Shown here one piece after another: positions 49,035 to 57,316 of a stretch of 58,581 nucleotides of DNA. The DNA is from JBOHUC01 sp050733935 (lineage in GTDB: Bacteria; Eisenbacteria; RBG-16-71-46; DASYSL01): contig JBOHUC010000115.1 of the NCBI GenBank assembly GCA_050733935.1, positions 1-58,581 on the forward strand. The letters run 5' to 3'. A program made the position numbers and the translations under genes. Each line of letters starts with the position of its first letter. Position 1 is the stretch's first letter. The notes beneath the pieces are model-generated. The model ran no database searches. It saw nothing but the letters and a program-made list of their open reading frames with translations, and was not told the DNA's origin.

Positions 49035-51157
49035 GCGCTCTCCGGGGGATGAGAGATTCGTTCCAATCGGCGTTCCAAAGCGGTCAGCACGCCTGTCCTC
49101 ACGCGCCATGTCGTCGGGCCCGCGGGCGCGTCGACGCGGAGGATCCAGTCGGACTCCTCGACCGATCGGGTGACGCTCGCGCGCCCGATCGTGATCACGG
49201 TGACGAGAGTGAGCGGCAGGGAATCGAGCACGTCGATCTCGACCACACCGCACGGGCGCGGATCGAGAAAGCGCGGCGCCCATTCGACGTCCGCGCCGGC
49301 GTGCGCCGCGGCCGCTCCCGGACCGAAGCCCGCGATCCCGAGCTCGAGGCCGTCGTCCCATTGAACGAGAACGCGGCCCGCTTCCTCACGCGGCCGTCCA
49401 TCGCCCACGTGCCAGCGCGCGACCGCGCGGTGGCGCGAAGCACCGTCGAGCCGGTCGACGACCACGAGCGTGTCGGGAGCGTGCACCTCGAACTCGCGCG
49501 TGTGGAGCACGGGATCCGCGAAGCGCGTGTAACCGTCGTGGCTCGCGCGAAACCGAGGCGGCGACGGTGCGACGTCCGCGCCGACGGTCGAGCCGACGAT
49601 GCGCGCCGCCCGGCGCCACTGGAACAGGCCGCCGGGCACGGACTGGCTTTGTCCGTCCACTTCGACCGTGTTGTGCGCGCGCGTCGAGCGCAGTCGTTCG
49701 CGCAGGGCCGGAAACGCGTGGTAGCCGCCCGTTCCGGGATCGACGAGCCGGGGCCCCGCAAGATCGAGGAGGATCATGAGCGCATCGGCATGGCCGTGCG
49801 CGTAGAGCGGCGGAAGCCCGAGCGGCGCGGCGTCGAACAGGAGCCGCGCTTCCCCGTGCGCGGTCGGCCAGGTCACGACCGCGTAGTCGTCCGGAGCGGA
49901 CGGAGCGCGCTCCGAAGCGACTGCGGACGAGGAGGACGCCGTGGCGGCAAGCCACGCGGCCCGAGGATGGGACTTCCCGTTCCACGGGCGGCCGACAAGA
50001 CGCGCGGCGCACTCGAGGCTCGCGGCGGCGCGCGTCTCCCACGGCTCTCCAAGATCGAGTGCGCGCCCCTCGTCGCCGTCTCCCACGGGCCACGGCACGG
50101 CCGCCCCCGAACACAGCCCGGGAGTGAACCCGGCGAGCGCATCGGCGACGCGTGCGATGCGGTTTCGAATCGCTTCCGGGACGGGACGCCCCTGCGCCTG
50201 CGCGAGCCCTTCGACCGCGAGGACGAAGTCGAGCACGAAGTGCTGGTACGCGAACGCGTGCTCGCGCGTCACACCGGTCGGAGTAGTCTGTGCCAGGAAA
50301 CCCTCCTCGAGCACCTCGAGACCTCGCTTCCGCCAGTCGGCCGCTTCGGGTAGGAACGGCAGCAGGAGACCGGACCACGCGAGCCCGGCCGCCTCCCCGA
50401 GGCGGTGGTTGTTCGCCGACGAAAAGCGCGAGTCGTGCTCGCGCACGAATCGCATCTGAACCGCCCACACGCCGAAGAGTCTCTCCCACCGCTCGTCGCC
50501 CACCTGGTCCGCGAACGGGGTGCGGGCGACGAGCGCGAGCGCCCAGCCCCAGGAGAACGCACGCAACGCGAACTCGAGACCGCTCGACCACTGGAGGCCG
50601 CGAAACGGCGGACAGCCCTCGCACCAGCTCTCGAGCGCTTCGAGCACGAAACGCACGTGGCGCTCCTCGCCGTGGAGGAACGCCGTTTGCGCCACCGGGG
50701 CGGTCCACTGATGACGACCGAGCTCCCAGACGAGCCGGGAATTGCCGACGCGTGCGGGATCGCGGTAGTCGAGCGTCGGCCCGAAGTCGAGCGCGACCGG
50801 AGGCCCGCCCTCGGGATCGCGATTCCAGGGCCATCGCCGGAGATCGGCTCCGAAGTCGTACGTGCGCGCGAACAGCGGCACGCGCCCGGCGACGATCGCA
50901 TCGGCTTCCGCCTCGAGTCGCCGCGCCTCGTCCGGAAACGCACGGAGAATCGCGTCGGGACCGGCCGGGCCGAGCGACGACGAGGCGTTTCGCCAGGCGG
51001 AGAGGAATCCCTCCCGGGGCTTCGGAAGGGCGGCCGGTGGCCGGCCGCTTCGGGCTTCGAGGAACGCGAGCGACAGTCGGTCCTCGAGCCGCCACGCGAC
51101 CTCGGCCGGGCTCATGGAGCGAAGGCGATCGAGCTTCCAGCGCAGGCCCGACGTCAT
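49031..51157 (-). CDS. Heparinase II/III-family protein
   Basis: 708 aa. An N-terminal alpha/alpha-toroid (Hepar_II_III_N-like, about residues 90-370) with FSSANNHRLGEAAGLAW, followed by the beta-sheet Hepar_II_III domain (about 430-690) marked by YAHGHADALMILLDLAG, RLVDPGTGGYHAF and R-S-T-R-A-H-N-T-V-E-V-D-G. These Asn/His/Tyr residues are the lyase active-site set. There is no obvious signal peptide, though such proteins in EPS loci (WbnA/AlgL-like) act in the periplasm or cytoplasm. In polysaccharide operons with a uronate-forming dehydrogenase it may trim or modify uronate-containing polymer. Confidence 0.9.
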   Translation of the reverse strand: MTSGLRWKLDRLRSMSPAEVAWRLEDRLSLAFLEARSGRPPAALPKPREGFLSAWRNASSSLGPAGPDAILRAFPDEARRLEAEADAIVAGRVPLFARTYDFGADLRRWPWNRDPEGGPPVALDFGPTLDYRDPARVGNSRLVWELGRHQWTAPVAQTAFLHGEERHVRFVLEALESWCEGCPPFRGLQWSSGLEFALRAFSWGWALALVARTPFADQVGDERWERLFGVWAVQMRFVREHDSRFSSANNHRLGEAAGLAWSGLLLPFLPEAADWRKRGLEVLEEGFLAQTTPTGVTREHAFAYQHFVLDFVLAVEGLAQAQGRPVPEAIRNRIARVADALAGFTPGLCSGAAVPWPVGDGDEGRALDLGEPWETRAAASLECAARLVGRPWNGKSHPRAAWLAATASSSSAVASERAPSAPDDYAVVTWPTAHGEARLLFDAAPLGLPPLYAHGHADALMILLDLAGPRLVDPGTGGYHAFPALRERLRSTRAHNTVEVDGQSQSVPGGLFQWRRAARIVGSTVGADVAPSPPRFRASHDGYTRFADPVLHTREFEVHAPDTLVVVDRLDGASRHRAVARWHVGDGRPREEAGRVLVQWDDGLELGIAGFGPGAAAAHAGADVEWAPRFLDPRPCGVVEIDVLDSLPLTLVTVITIGRASVTRSVEESDWILRVDAPAGPTTWRVRTGVLTALERRLERISHPPESA

Positions 51158-51286
51158 TTCCGTGGCGACTGGCTCAAGCGCGTCTCAACTCCTGTCAATT
51201 GTCGGCGCATCAAGAGCTTAGCTTAACAAAAGCAGGGGGAATCGAACATGGGCCTGTTGTCCGGATTCCGCAGTCAGGCGAGAAAC

Positions 51287-52240
51287 TCACTCCAGCCCCC
51301 GGAACTCGGAGAGGAGCGCTCTGTCGGACAGGGTCTCCTCGCTTTTCCTCCCGAGGAAGAAGAATCCCCCTGCGCAATCGTAGGCTCCGGGGCTTGAGGC
51401 CAAGAGCCAGTCGAGGTACTTGAGCCAAAATCCCGTGAGAATCGACGCCGCTCGAAGGAATGCGCGCATCAGCCGCCCGCGTGCAGCTCCGGTCAGGAGT
51501 GAGTGATAGGTCAGTGCGAGGGCCGACCCCGGTCCGACTGCGATCCCATCCTCAATCTTCTCGAACTGTCGGAATAAGCGACGGTGCCCGAGGTAGGTGA
51601 AGCGTGTGAAGTCGTGGCGGCCCATGTGACGAGGGAACAGAAAGGGCGTTTCCGCGTACACGATCCCGTCCGCCTTCAGAACGCGATGAATCTCTTGGAC
51701 GCAGCGGTGCGGGTCGAGCACGTGTTCGAGTACCGCCTGGATGACCACGCAATCCATCGACTCATCGGCCAGGCACAGGTGATGCGCGTCCCCCACTACC
51801 GAGGTCCGTGGCCCGACCATTACGTCGAGCTCGATCAAATCGAGCGCTTCGTCTGTGAGCAGCGACTCGGCACCCTGCCCCGCGATTTGTCCACCGACGA
51901 TCAGCACTCGGACAGGTGAAGGGCGTCGCGAAAGAATCTGTCGAAGTCGAGCATAGTTGGCGGCCGAAGCGACATTGGACGTGAGGGTCGGCAACGCGCG
52001 GGCAACTGCTTGCCTCAGGCCCCGGCCGGTGGCGGGTTGGGACTCGTGGGAAGGATCCAGTGAGAAAACGCTCCGGGATTCGTCAAGCAAACGCGGGACG
52101 CCGTCGACGATTGGAAACATCCGACGGCATTTCGGTCCCTGGCATCGCAAGGTGTCCCCGATGAGATCCAGCCGGCACCCGCAGACCGGGCAGCGGAGCA
52201 GTTCCCTCGCGCCGAGGCTCAACCGAAGCGACTCGTGCAT
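51287..52240 (-). CDS. Class I methyltransferase with N-terminal zinc ribbon
   Basis: 317 aa from the ATG at 52240, 4 bp after the GT39 gene. N-terminal Trm112-like zinc-ribbon: LRCPVCGCRLDLIGDTLRC with further Cys (residues about 16-40) and FPIVDGVPRLL. Methyltransferase core: V-L-I-V-G-G-Q (motif I, unusual since G-x-G is degenerate), D-E-S-M-D-C-V-V-I-Q-A-V-L-E-H-V and E-I-H-R-V-L-K-A-D-G-I-V-Y-A-E-T-P-F. Ribosome site and base usage are less GC-rich than the flanking genes, which suggests recent acquisition of this cassette. Probably methylates a sugar or capping group. Confidence 0.85.
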   Translation of the reverse strand: MHESLRLSLGARELLRCPVCGCRLDLIGDTLRCQGPKCRRMFPIVDGVPRLLDESRSVFSLDPSHESQPATGRGLRQAVARALPTLTSNVASAANYARLRQILSRRPSPVRVLIVGGQIAGQGAESLLTDEALDLIELDVMVGPRTSVVGDAHHLCLADESMDCVVIQAVLEHVLDPHRCVQEIHRVLKADGIVYAETPFLFPRHMGRHDFTRFTYLGHRRLFRQFEKIEDGIAVGPGSALALTYHSLLTGAARGRLMRAFLRAASILTGFWLKYLDWLLASSPGAYDCAGGFFFLGRKSEETLSDRALLSEFRGLE

Positions 52241-52244
52241 GATC

Positions 52245-53786
52245 TCAGTATCCCTCGCGAGGGCCGATGCGGTAGAGCCGGACTCCCGGATAGACCCGGA
52301 CGTTCGGCTGATAGGCCGCAAGCATCCAGCGCTCGAACCGGTCTCCGGGATCCTGGTCGTGCGATCGGGAAAGGAACACCCACGTCACCCCGCCCGCCGT
52401 CGCGCGCAGCTTCCCGAATTCCGGAGCCATCCGCGCATCGCGCGCGAACCCGAGCCAGTACAGGGAGAACGGCGGCGTCCTTCCCCGCCAGTAGTACTCG
52501 AGCGGGGAGAAATTCCCGGCCGCCACGATCCGATCCTCGGGCCGGACGAGCCGCGCCAGGTCGCGCGTCGCCGAGCGGAAATCCTCCTTTGCGTACGCAG
52601 GATCGAAATAGTGATGGGCGAGCGAGAGCGCGAACAGGAGAGCGACCAGCGAGCTCGAGACGCGGCGCGCGAGGGTCGGGAGTGCTGAAAGACCGGCCGC
52701 GCACAGCACGATCCAGGCCGGGATCCCGACCGAGACGTAGCGCGGGTTGAAGGTCTTGAAGTTCATGACCGCGAAGTACGTCACGAGCGCAAGCGGGATC
52801 GCGATCGACGCGACGAGCACGAACAGCGGGAACGCCCGCCGGCGCAGCGAATGAAGACCCGACAGGACGAGCACACCGAACACGAGCGCGGTCGTGAGGA
52901 TCGCGGCCGCGTGCGGCACGAGCGCGGCGAGCGACGCATCCTCGTGCAGCGCTCGGAGCGACGGGCCCAATGAGTATCCGACCGAGAACGTGTAGAACGT
53001 GTAGAGGAGAGCGGGCCAGGTGAACGTCGTCTCTCCGCGGAGGGGCGCCTCGCCCGGCAGGAGATCGCGTCCCGGCATGAGGCGTTCGACTTCGACCTGC
53101 CGCATCGCATGGAGGGCCCACGGCAGCATCGCAATCCCGATCGCAAGCGCAACGAACACGAGTGGCAGGATGCGGTTTCGCCGGGGCGGCGGATCCCACG
53201 CGAGCGCCGCGAGAAGCACCGGGACGAGGAGCAGCGCGTTGAGATTCGAGAGCCCGCCGGCGATCGCCGTCGCGGCCAGAGCCACGAGGTGCTTCGTCTC
53301 CCCCGTCGCCCGGTACCGGAGCGTCGCCCAGATCTGAAGGGTCGCGAACAGGATCGCGAACGCGTAGTTCCGCATCTCCTGCCCGTACCAGCCGAGGAAC
53401 GGCGATCCGGCGGCGAGGAACGCCGCGGGCAGGAAAGCACGGTCCCCGGCCGCCGCACGTGCCAGATACGCGACCGCGGGAACGAGTGCGACCGACGCCA
53501 GTGCCATCGGCAGCCGGAGCACGAATTCGGAGTCACCGAAGGTCTGCATCCAGAAATGGAGGAGGGTCGAGACGAGCGGGCCGTGAATGTTGCCGAGGAT
53601 GTCCGCGATCGTGAGGGGCCCCGCCGGAGAGGCCGTGTGCCACGTGAAGATCTCGTCCACCCACAGGCTCTGGGCGCCGAGTCGAAACAGGCGAAGCGCG
53701 AAAGCGGCGAAGACGGCAAGCCAAAGGCCCCATTTCTGGGGCCCGGAGAGGTGCGAGGCAGGGGGAACGAATGGCGTTCGGGCCAA
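52245..53786 (-). CDS. GT39-like dolichyl/polyprenyl-phosphate sugar transferase (ArnT/PMT_2 type)
   Basis: 513 aa, TTG start (53786) with no better ATG before the first helix. Ten or more membrane helices: WGLWLAVFAAFALRLFRLG with the acidic first loop L-W-V-D-E-I-F-T-W-H (the conserved acidic residues of GT39/GT83 enzymes), Y-L-G-W-Y-G-Q-E-M-R-N-Y-A-F-A-I-L-F. It uses a polyprenyl-phosphate sugar donor in the periplasm. In an EPS locus it may glycosylate the repeat unit or a protein. Follows the initiating sugar transferase by 38 bp. Confidence 0.87.
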   Translation of the reverse strand: MARTPFVPPASHLSGPQKWGLWLAVFAAFALRLFRLGAQSLWVDEIFTWHTASPAGPLTIADILGNIHGPLVSTLLHFWMQTFGDSEFVLRLPMALASVALVPAVAYLARAAAGDRAFLPAAFLAAGSPFLGWYGQEMRNYAFAILFATLQIWATLRYRATGETKHLVALAATAIAGGLSNLNALLLVPVLLAALAWDPPPRRNRILPLVFVALAIGIAMLPWALHAMRQVEVERLMPGRDLLPGEAPLRGETTFTWPALLYTFYTFSVGYSLGPSLRALHEDASLAALVPHAAAILTTALVFGVLVLSGLHSLRRRAFPLFVLVASIAIPLALVTYFAVMNFKTFNPRYVSVGIPAWIVLCAAGLSALPTLARRVSSSLVALLFALSLAHHYFDPAYAKEDFRSATRDLARLVRPEDRIVAAGNFSPLEYYWRGRTPPFSLYWLGFARDARMAPEFGKLRATAGGVTWVFLSRSHDQDPGDRFERWMLAAYQPNVRVYPGVRLYRIGPREGY

Positions 53787-53824
53787 GGGCTCGCGTCTTT
53801 CGGCGCGGGCCCACAGGCCCGCGG

Positions 53825-55090
53825 TCAGTAGGCGCCCTCGCGGGAGAGTACCGCCGGCACCGTCCGAAGCAGGATCCAGACGTCGGTCGCAAGAGACTGC
53901 CGCCGGATGTACTCCAGGTCAAGCCGCATCCACTCTTCGAATCCGAGTCGGCTGCGACCGGAGATCTGCCACAGGCAGGTGATGCCCGGCTTCACGTCGA
54001 GCCTGCGTCTTTGCCAGGCTTCGTATTTCTCCGCCTCCTCGGGCAGTGGCGGACGCGGGCCGACGAGACTCATGTCGCCCTTGAGCACGTTCACGAGCTG
54101 CGGCAGCTCATCGACCGAGCTCGAGCGCAGCCACTGACCCACGCGCGTCACGCGCGGGTCCTGGCGGAGCTTGAACACCGGCCCGTCGGCCTCGTTCAGG
54201 TGCATGAGCCCGTCGCGTTCCGCCTCCGCGTTGATGTACATCGAACGCAGCTTGTAGAACGTGAACGGTCGCCCGTCGCGCCCGAGGCGCGTCGACTTGT
54301 AGAGGACCGGCCCGCGCGAGGTGATCCGCACGAGCAGTGCTGCGAACAGGATGACCGGCGAGAGCAGGACGAGCGCAACCGACGCGCCGAGAACATCGAG
54401 CGCGCGCTTGCCGATTCGGCCGTACGTCCCCTGCGACCGGGGGGTCGTCGCGGGGAACGGGATTGCGGCCGGGAAGCCGGCTGCCGTCGAGGACGCGAGG
54501 AGCGCCACGACTTCGGCACGCCCGTTCATGTGGCCATTGGCGTGACCGTTGGCATGGCCGTTCGTGTAGCCGCCCGCGTACGCGCCACTCCCGTTCGTGC
54601 GCACGTGGACGGTTCCGTTTCCGTGCCCGTTCACATGGCCGTTCGTGTGGCCGTTGGCGTAGCCGTTTGAGTGACCGTTCGTGTACGCGACGGTCCGGAC
54701 GTGCCCGTTCGCATGGCCGTTTGCATGACCGTTCGCATGGCCGTTTGCGTGACCGTTCGAATGGCCGTTGGCGTGACCATTCGAGTGACCGTTCGCATGG
54801 GCGTTCGACGACGGATCGACCAGCGGTTCGAGCAGCTCGAGATCGGCGGCTTTCGTAGCAGCCTCGGCAATGGTCAAGGTTGTTCCGTCCACCTGGCCGA
54901 GGGCTGGGCCGATAGATTCGGATGGGACGTTCGAATGGGTGGCGCCGTGCGAATGCGCTGCCCGATGTTCCAATGAGGACCGCGCCTCGAGGGCGTGAGC
55001 CTGGACGGATTCTACATCATCCGGAACGTGAGTGCTCGTTTCCGGAGCGACGTTCGGAACCGATGCGGGGGACACGATATCGGGCTCCAT
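53825..55090 (-). CDS. Polyprenyl-phosphate sugar phosphotransferase with (HxNG)n N-terminal tract
   Basis: 421 aa. Residues 1-95 are disordered and polar; 96-191 form a Asn-Gly-His tract with 15 NGH units; 220-421 is a complete WcaJ/PglC-type bacterial sugar transferase: K-R-A-L-D-V-L-G-A-S-V-A-L-V-L-L-S-P-V-I-L-F-A (re-entrant anchor), GPVLYKSTRLGRDGRPFTFYKLRSM, DELPQLVNVLKGDMSLVGPRPPLP and GITCLWQISGRS. The usual four-helix N-terminal domain of WbaP/WcaJ is missing and the repeat stands in its place. It starts synthesis by loading a sugar-phosphate on the lipid carrier; first gene of the cluster. A GTG at 55225 is an alternative start. Confidence 0.88.
   Translation of the reverse strand: MEPDIVSPASVPNVAPETSTHVPDDVESVQAHALEARSSLEHRAAHSHGATHSNVPSESIGPALGQVDGTTLTIAEAATKAADLELLEPLVDPSSNAHANGHSNGHANGHSNGHANGHANGHANGHANGHVRTVAYTNGHSNGYANGHTNGHVNGHGNGTVHVRTNGSGAYAGGYTNGHANGHANGHMNGRAEVVALLASSTAAGFPAAIPFPATTPRSQGTYGRIGKRALDVLGASVALVLLSPVILFAALLVRITSRGPVLYKSTRLGRDGRPFTFYKLRSMYINAEAERDGLMHLNEADGPVFKLRQDPRVTRVGQWLRSSSVDELPQLVNVLKGDMSLVGPRPPLPEEAEKYEAWQRRRLDVKPGITCLWQISGRSRLGFEEWMRLDLEYIRRQSLATDVWILLRTVPAVLSREGAY
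54518..54805 (-). repeat. Tandem 12-bp repeat encoding (H-A/S/T-N-G)n
   Basis: Codons 96-191 of the sugar transferase. Minus-strand units such as GGN CAN GCN AAC vary at third positions, so this is not a fresh slippage array; the protein repeat is kept while DNA differs. Eight consecutive NGH units are followed by two shorter blocks separated by VRTVAY and VRTNGSGAYAGG. Confidence 0.9.
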
Positions 55091-55491
55091 TGCGCGCAAG
55101 CGTCGCGGGTGTGTGCTCGCCCGGCGGCCTGAACTGATCCGACCGAATACGACCCCTGCGAACACCGGGGGGTCGGGGACCTGGCTCCTCCCCAACAGCC
55201 CGAGTCCAGCGCAAAGCGGTGCCACCCGTGAGGGCGATCGCGCGAGTCATCGAGTCGTGGGGGACGACTACCCGAAGCCTCAAATTGGGGTTGGCAATGA
55301 GGAACGGGGTTTTGCTCGAACGCTAACCGTCAACTGGGCTTATGGCCCTTTAAAGGTCTAGGAAGGGTAAGTGTCTTGATACCCTCAATCCCTTGAACAC
55401 CGCCGCGCGCCGCCCTTCCCGCAACCGCGCGGATACCACCTCCAAGCAACGTGCGAAGACGTTATCACCAACCTGACGTCGGGTCAAGGAC
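55091..55491. other. 401-bp leader region upstream of the EPS cluster
   Basis: No convincing gene. It holds the presumed promoter of the EPS cluster (55459-55487) and about 360 nt of untranslated leader. Local composition from about 55280 to 55400 is distinctly AT-richer than the surroundings, with small dyads (AGGGTA...TACCCT at 55363-55386, CTTTAAAG near 55350). No known riboswitch core is recognisable. Confidence 0.6.
55459..55487 (-). promoter_or_regulatory. Candidate promoter for the EPS cluster
   Basis: Minus strand TTGACC (55487-55482), 17-bp spacer, TAACGT (55464-55459), right after the PQQ-protein stop. It would produce a transcript with a roughly 360-nt leader into the sugar transferase gene. 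Confidence 0.4.
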
Positions 55492-57093
55492 TCACTCACC
55501 CGAAGAGACCCGCACCACCCGAATCGACCGCTCTTCGGACCCGGCCTGGATGCGGAGAAGGTAGACGCCCGGCGGAGCCGGGCTCCCTGAGGCGAGCCGG
55601 CCGTCCCAGACCACCCGATGAGTCCCCTGGGGCAGGATCCTCCCTGCGAGAAGGTCCGTCAGGCGCCGCCCCGAGGCATCGAAAACCGAGATCCGGACGT
55701 CCCGATCCGACGCCAGGGTGAGATCGACCGCCACCGCCGCGCCGGTCGGGTTCGGGAGCGCCGGGCCGAGCTCGATTCCCCCACCGTCCCGAGGCTCCGG
55801 GAGGACGGCGGTCGTCCCGGCACGGACGATCCTTCGGACCTGGCCGTCCGGGTTCGGGTAGGTGGTCCAGTTTTGCGTGTACCAGACCGACCCGTCGGGG
55901 GCGATTTCGAAGCAGGAGACCCAGTTCCGGCCGCTCCCCCAGGTCGAATCGTCGGGCTGCCCGGGCACGGGCGGTGCGGTCACCCAGGAGTCGCCGCTCC
56001 GGATGAGACGCCGGATCCAGCCCCGGTAGAAGTCGTGCAGGAAGTAGCTGCCTTCGTACTCCGTGGGAAATCCCACGGTCGCGCCCACGGGCTTCCGATA
56101 GAGGACGCCCGAGATCACGGTCACACCCTCGCCGTGGTCGTAGAAGAACACGGGATCGGTGAAGCGCGAGGTGTCGGCCGCGGGGCACGGGAAGGTCGGT
56201 CGCGGACCCTCGTACAGAGGCCACTCGAAGTTGAGGCCCAGCGTGTCGAGCTCGTCGATCTCCTCGAACGAGCCGGCTCCGACATCTCCGATCATGAGGA
56301 TTCCGGTCTCGCGATCGACCGCGAAGCTGAACGGATTGCGAAGCCCGCGGGCGGCGATGAGACGCGCGTTCGGCTCCGGATGGCCGGCGAACGGGTTGTC
56401 GGCCGGGACGAGGAGCGCCGGATCCGGATTCGCACCCGGACCGTCGGGAAGAGTCGCAACACGGAGGCGCAGGACCTTGCCGGACAGCACGCCGAATGCC
56501 TGGGCGTTGCAGGCGAAGTTGTCGTCGCCCAACGCGAGCAGGAGCAGGCCGTCCGGCGCAAAGCGCAGCGTACCACCGTTGTGGTTCCCACTCTGGTCGG
56601 GAACGTTGCTCAGGATGTCGAACCGGCTTCCGGGATCGAGCGCGAACGCGCCGTTCCCGGAGAAGTCGAGATCGCCCACCGCGCGGTAGCGCGACAGGCG
56701 CGCGTACGGGCCCCCCGAGTAGCAGTAATACGCGTAGACGTAGGGCCGCGCCGGCCACGCCGGATCGACCGCCACGCCGAGCAGTCCGCGCTCGGCGTTG
56801 TCCGTCTGGACGCTGTCGACCGTGAGAACCGGATCGATCGCAGCCAGCGCGCCTGACACGATGAGCCGGATCCGGCCGGTGGCGCGCTCGATCACGAGCG
56901 CCCTTCCGTCCGGGAGGAACGCGAGGTTGACGGGCTGCGCGAGCCCTCCCACGATCGGCTCGTCCACGAATCCGTCAGGCAGCGTGAATCCCTGGGAGTG
57001 GGCGCTCGAGACAGGAAGGAGGATTCCGGCGAGAATCGCGATCGCGAACCCTGCACGCGATCGCCCGAAGCGGATGCGGTCGGATCGAGTCAT
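55492..57093 (-). CDS. Secreted PQQ-dependent sugar dehydrogenase-like beta-propeller with FlgD-like C-terminus
   Basis: 533 aa from the ATG at 57093 (AGGAG upstream, signal peptide FAIAILAGILLPVSSAHSQG). Residues 35-430 form a six-bladed propeller of the soluble aldose sugar dehydrogenase (Asd/YliI) family: G-L-A-Q-P-V-N-L-A-F-L-P-D-G-R, E-R-G-L-L-G-V-A-V-D-P, SGNHNGGTLRFAPDGLLLLALGDDN, R-N-P-F-S-F-A-V-D-R-E-T-G and I-G-D-V-G. The last 75 residues are the FlgD-like/type IX-like module (LGPALPNPTGAAVAVDLTL ... VFDASGRRL ... PPGVYLLRIQ). Likely oxidises sugars at the cell surface using PQQ if available. Confidence 0.9.
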   Translation of the reverse strand: MTRSDRIRFGRSRAGFAIAILAGILLPVSSAHSQGFTLPDGFVDEPIVGGLAQPVNLAFLPDGRALVIERATGRIRLIVSGALAAIDPVLTVDSVQTDNAERGLLGVAVDPAWPARPYVYAYYCYSGGPYARLSRYRAVGDLDFSGNGAFALDPGSRFDILSNVPDQSGNHNGGTLRFAPDGLLLLALGDDNFACNAQAFGVLSGKVLRLRVATLPDGPGANPDPALLVPADNPFAGHPEPNARLIAARGLRNPFSFAVDRETGILMIGDVGAGSFEEIDELDTLGLNFEWPLYEGPRPTFPCPAADTSRFTDPVFFYDHGEGVTVISGVLYRKPVGATVGFPTEYEGSYFLHDFYRGWIRRLIRSGDSWVTAPPVPGQPDDSTWGSGRNWVSCFEIAPDGSVWYTQNWTTYPNPDGQVRRIVRAGTTAVLPEPRDGGGIELGPALPNPTGAAVAVDLTLASDRDVRISVFDASGRRLTDLLAGRILPQGTHRVVWDGRLASGSPAPPGVYLLRIQAGSEERSIRVVRVSSGE

Positions 57094-57146
57094 GTGCGGT
57101 CGACTCCTGCACGGTCGGCCGTGGGGACGGCCCGATCGACGGTTCG

Positions 57147-57175
57147 AGCATAGTCCGGGGCCGCAGCACCGTCCC
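57147..57175 (-). promoter_or_regulatory. Weak promoter candidate for the PQQ gene
   Basis: Minus strand GGGACG (57175-57170), 17-bp spacer, TATGCT (57152-57147). The -10 is acceptable, the -35 poor. Leader about 45 nt with an AGGAG site. Confidence 0.3.
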
Positions 57176-57194
57176 ACGGATCATTCCTAACCTC

Positions 57195-57211
57195 AATTGC
57201 AATTTGCAATT
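57195..57211. promoter_or_regulatory. AT-rich perfect palindrome, operator candidate
   Basis: AATTGCAA-T-TTGCAATT is an odd-centred palindrome with 8-bp perfect arms, all A/T-rich in a high-GC region. It ends 4 bp before the -35 of the GT2 promoter and lies between the divergent PQQ and GT2 genes, where a dimeric regulator could control both. Confidence 0.65.
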
Positions 57212-57215
57212 ACGG

Positions 57216-57244
57216 TTGTGGAGACGGGCGGGATCGCCTATACT
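57216..57244 (+). promoter_or_regulatory. Promoter of the GT2 gene
   Basis: TTGTGG (57216-57221), 17-bp spacer, TATACT (57239-57244). Predicted start near 57251, giving a 66-nt leader with GGAG 8 nt before the ATG at 57317. Confidence 0.65.
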
Positions 57245-57316
57245 TGTCGGGTCCGTACCCGCCCGGTCAGGATCATCTCGCCGTCACCTCGCCCCCGGCC
57301 CTCCGGAGACAACTGG

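Noticed and set aside
51170..51198. TTGACA element upstream of the heparinase gene as a promoter
   Set aside because: The -35 is perfect but no acceptable -10 occurs at 16-18 bp spacing; the gene is probably transcribed from upstream EPS genes.
54527..54870. CRISPR-like or tandem repeat array on the plus strand of the HxNG region
   Set aside because: Units are 12 bp, contiguous, lack spacers and keep one reading frame; they are a protein-coding repeat of the sugar transferase.
55280..55400. Possible cyclic-di-GMP or other riboswitch in the EPS leader
   Set aside because: A GAGCAAAACC stretch on the minus strand is the only resemblance; the remaining conserved GEMM core and stems are not recognisable.
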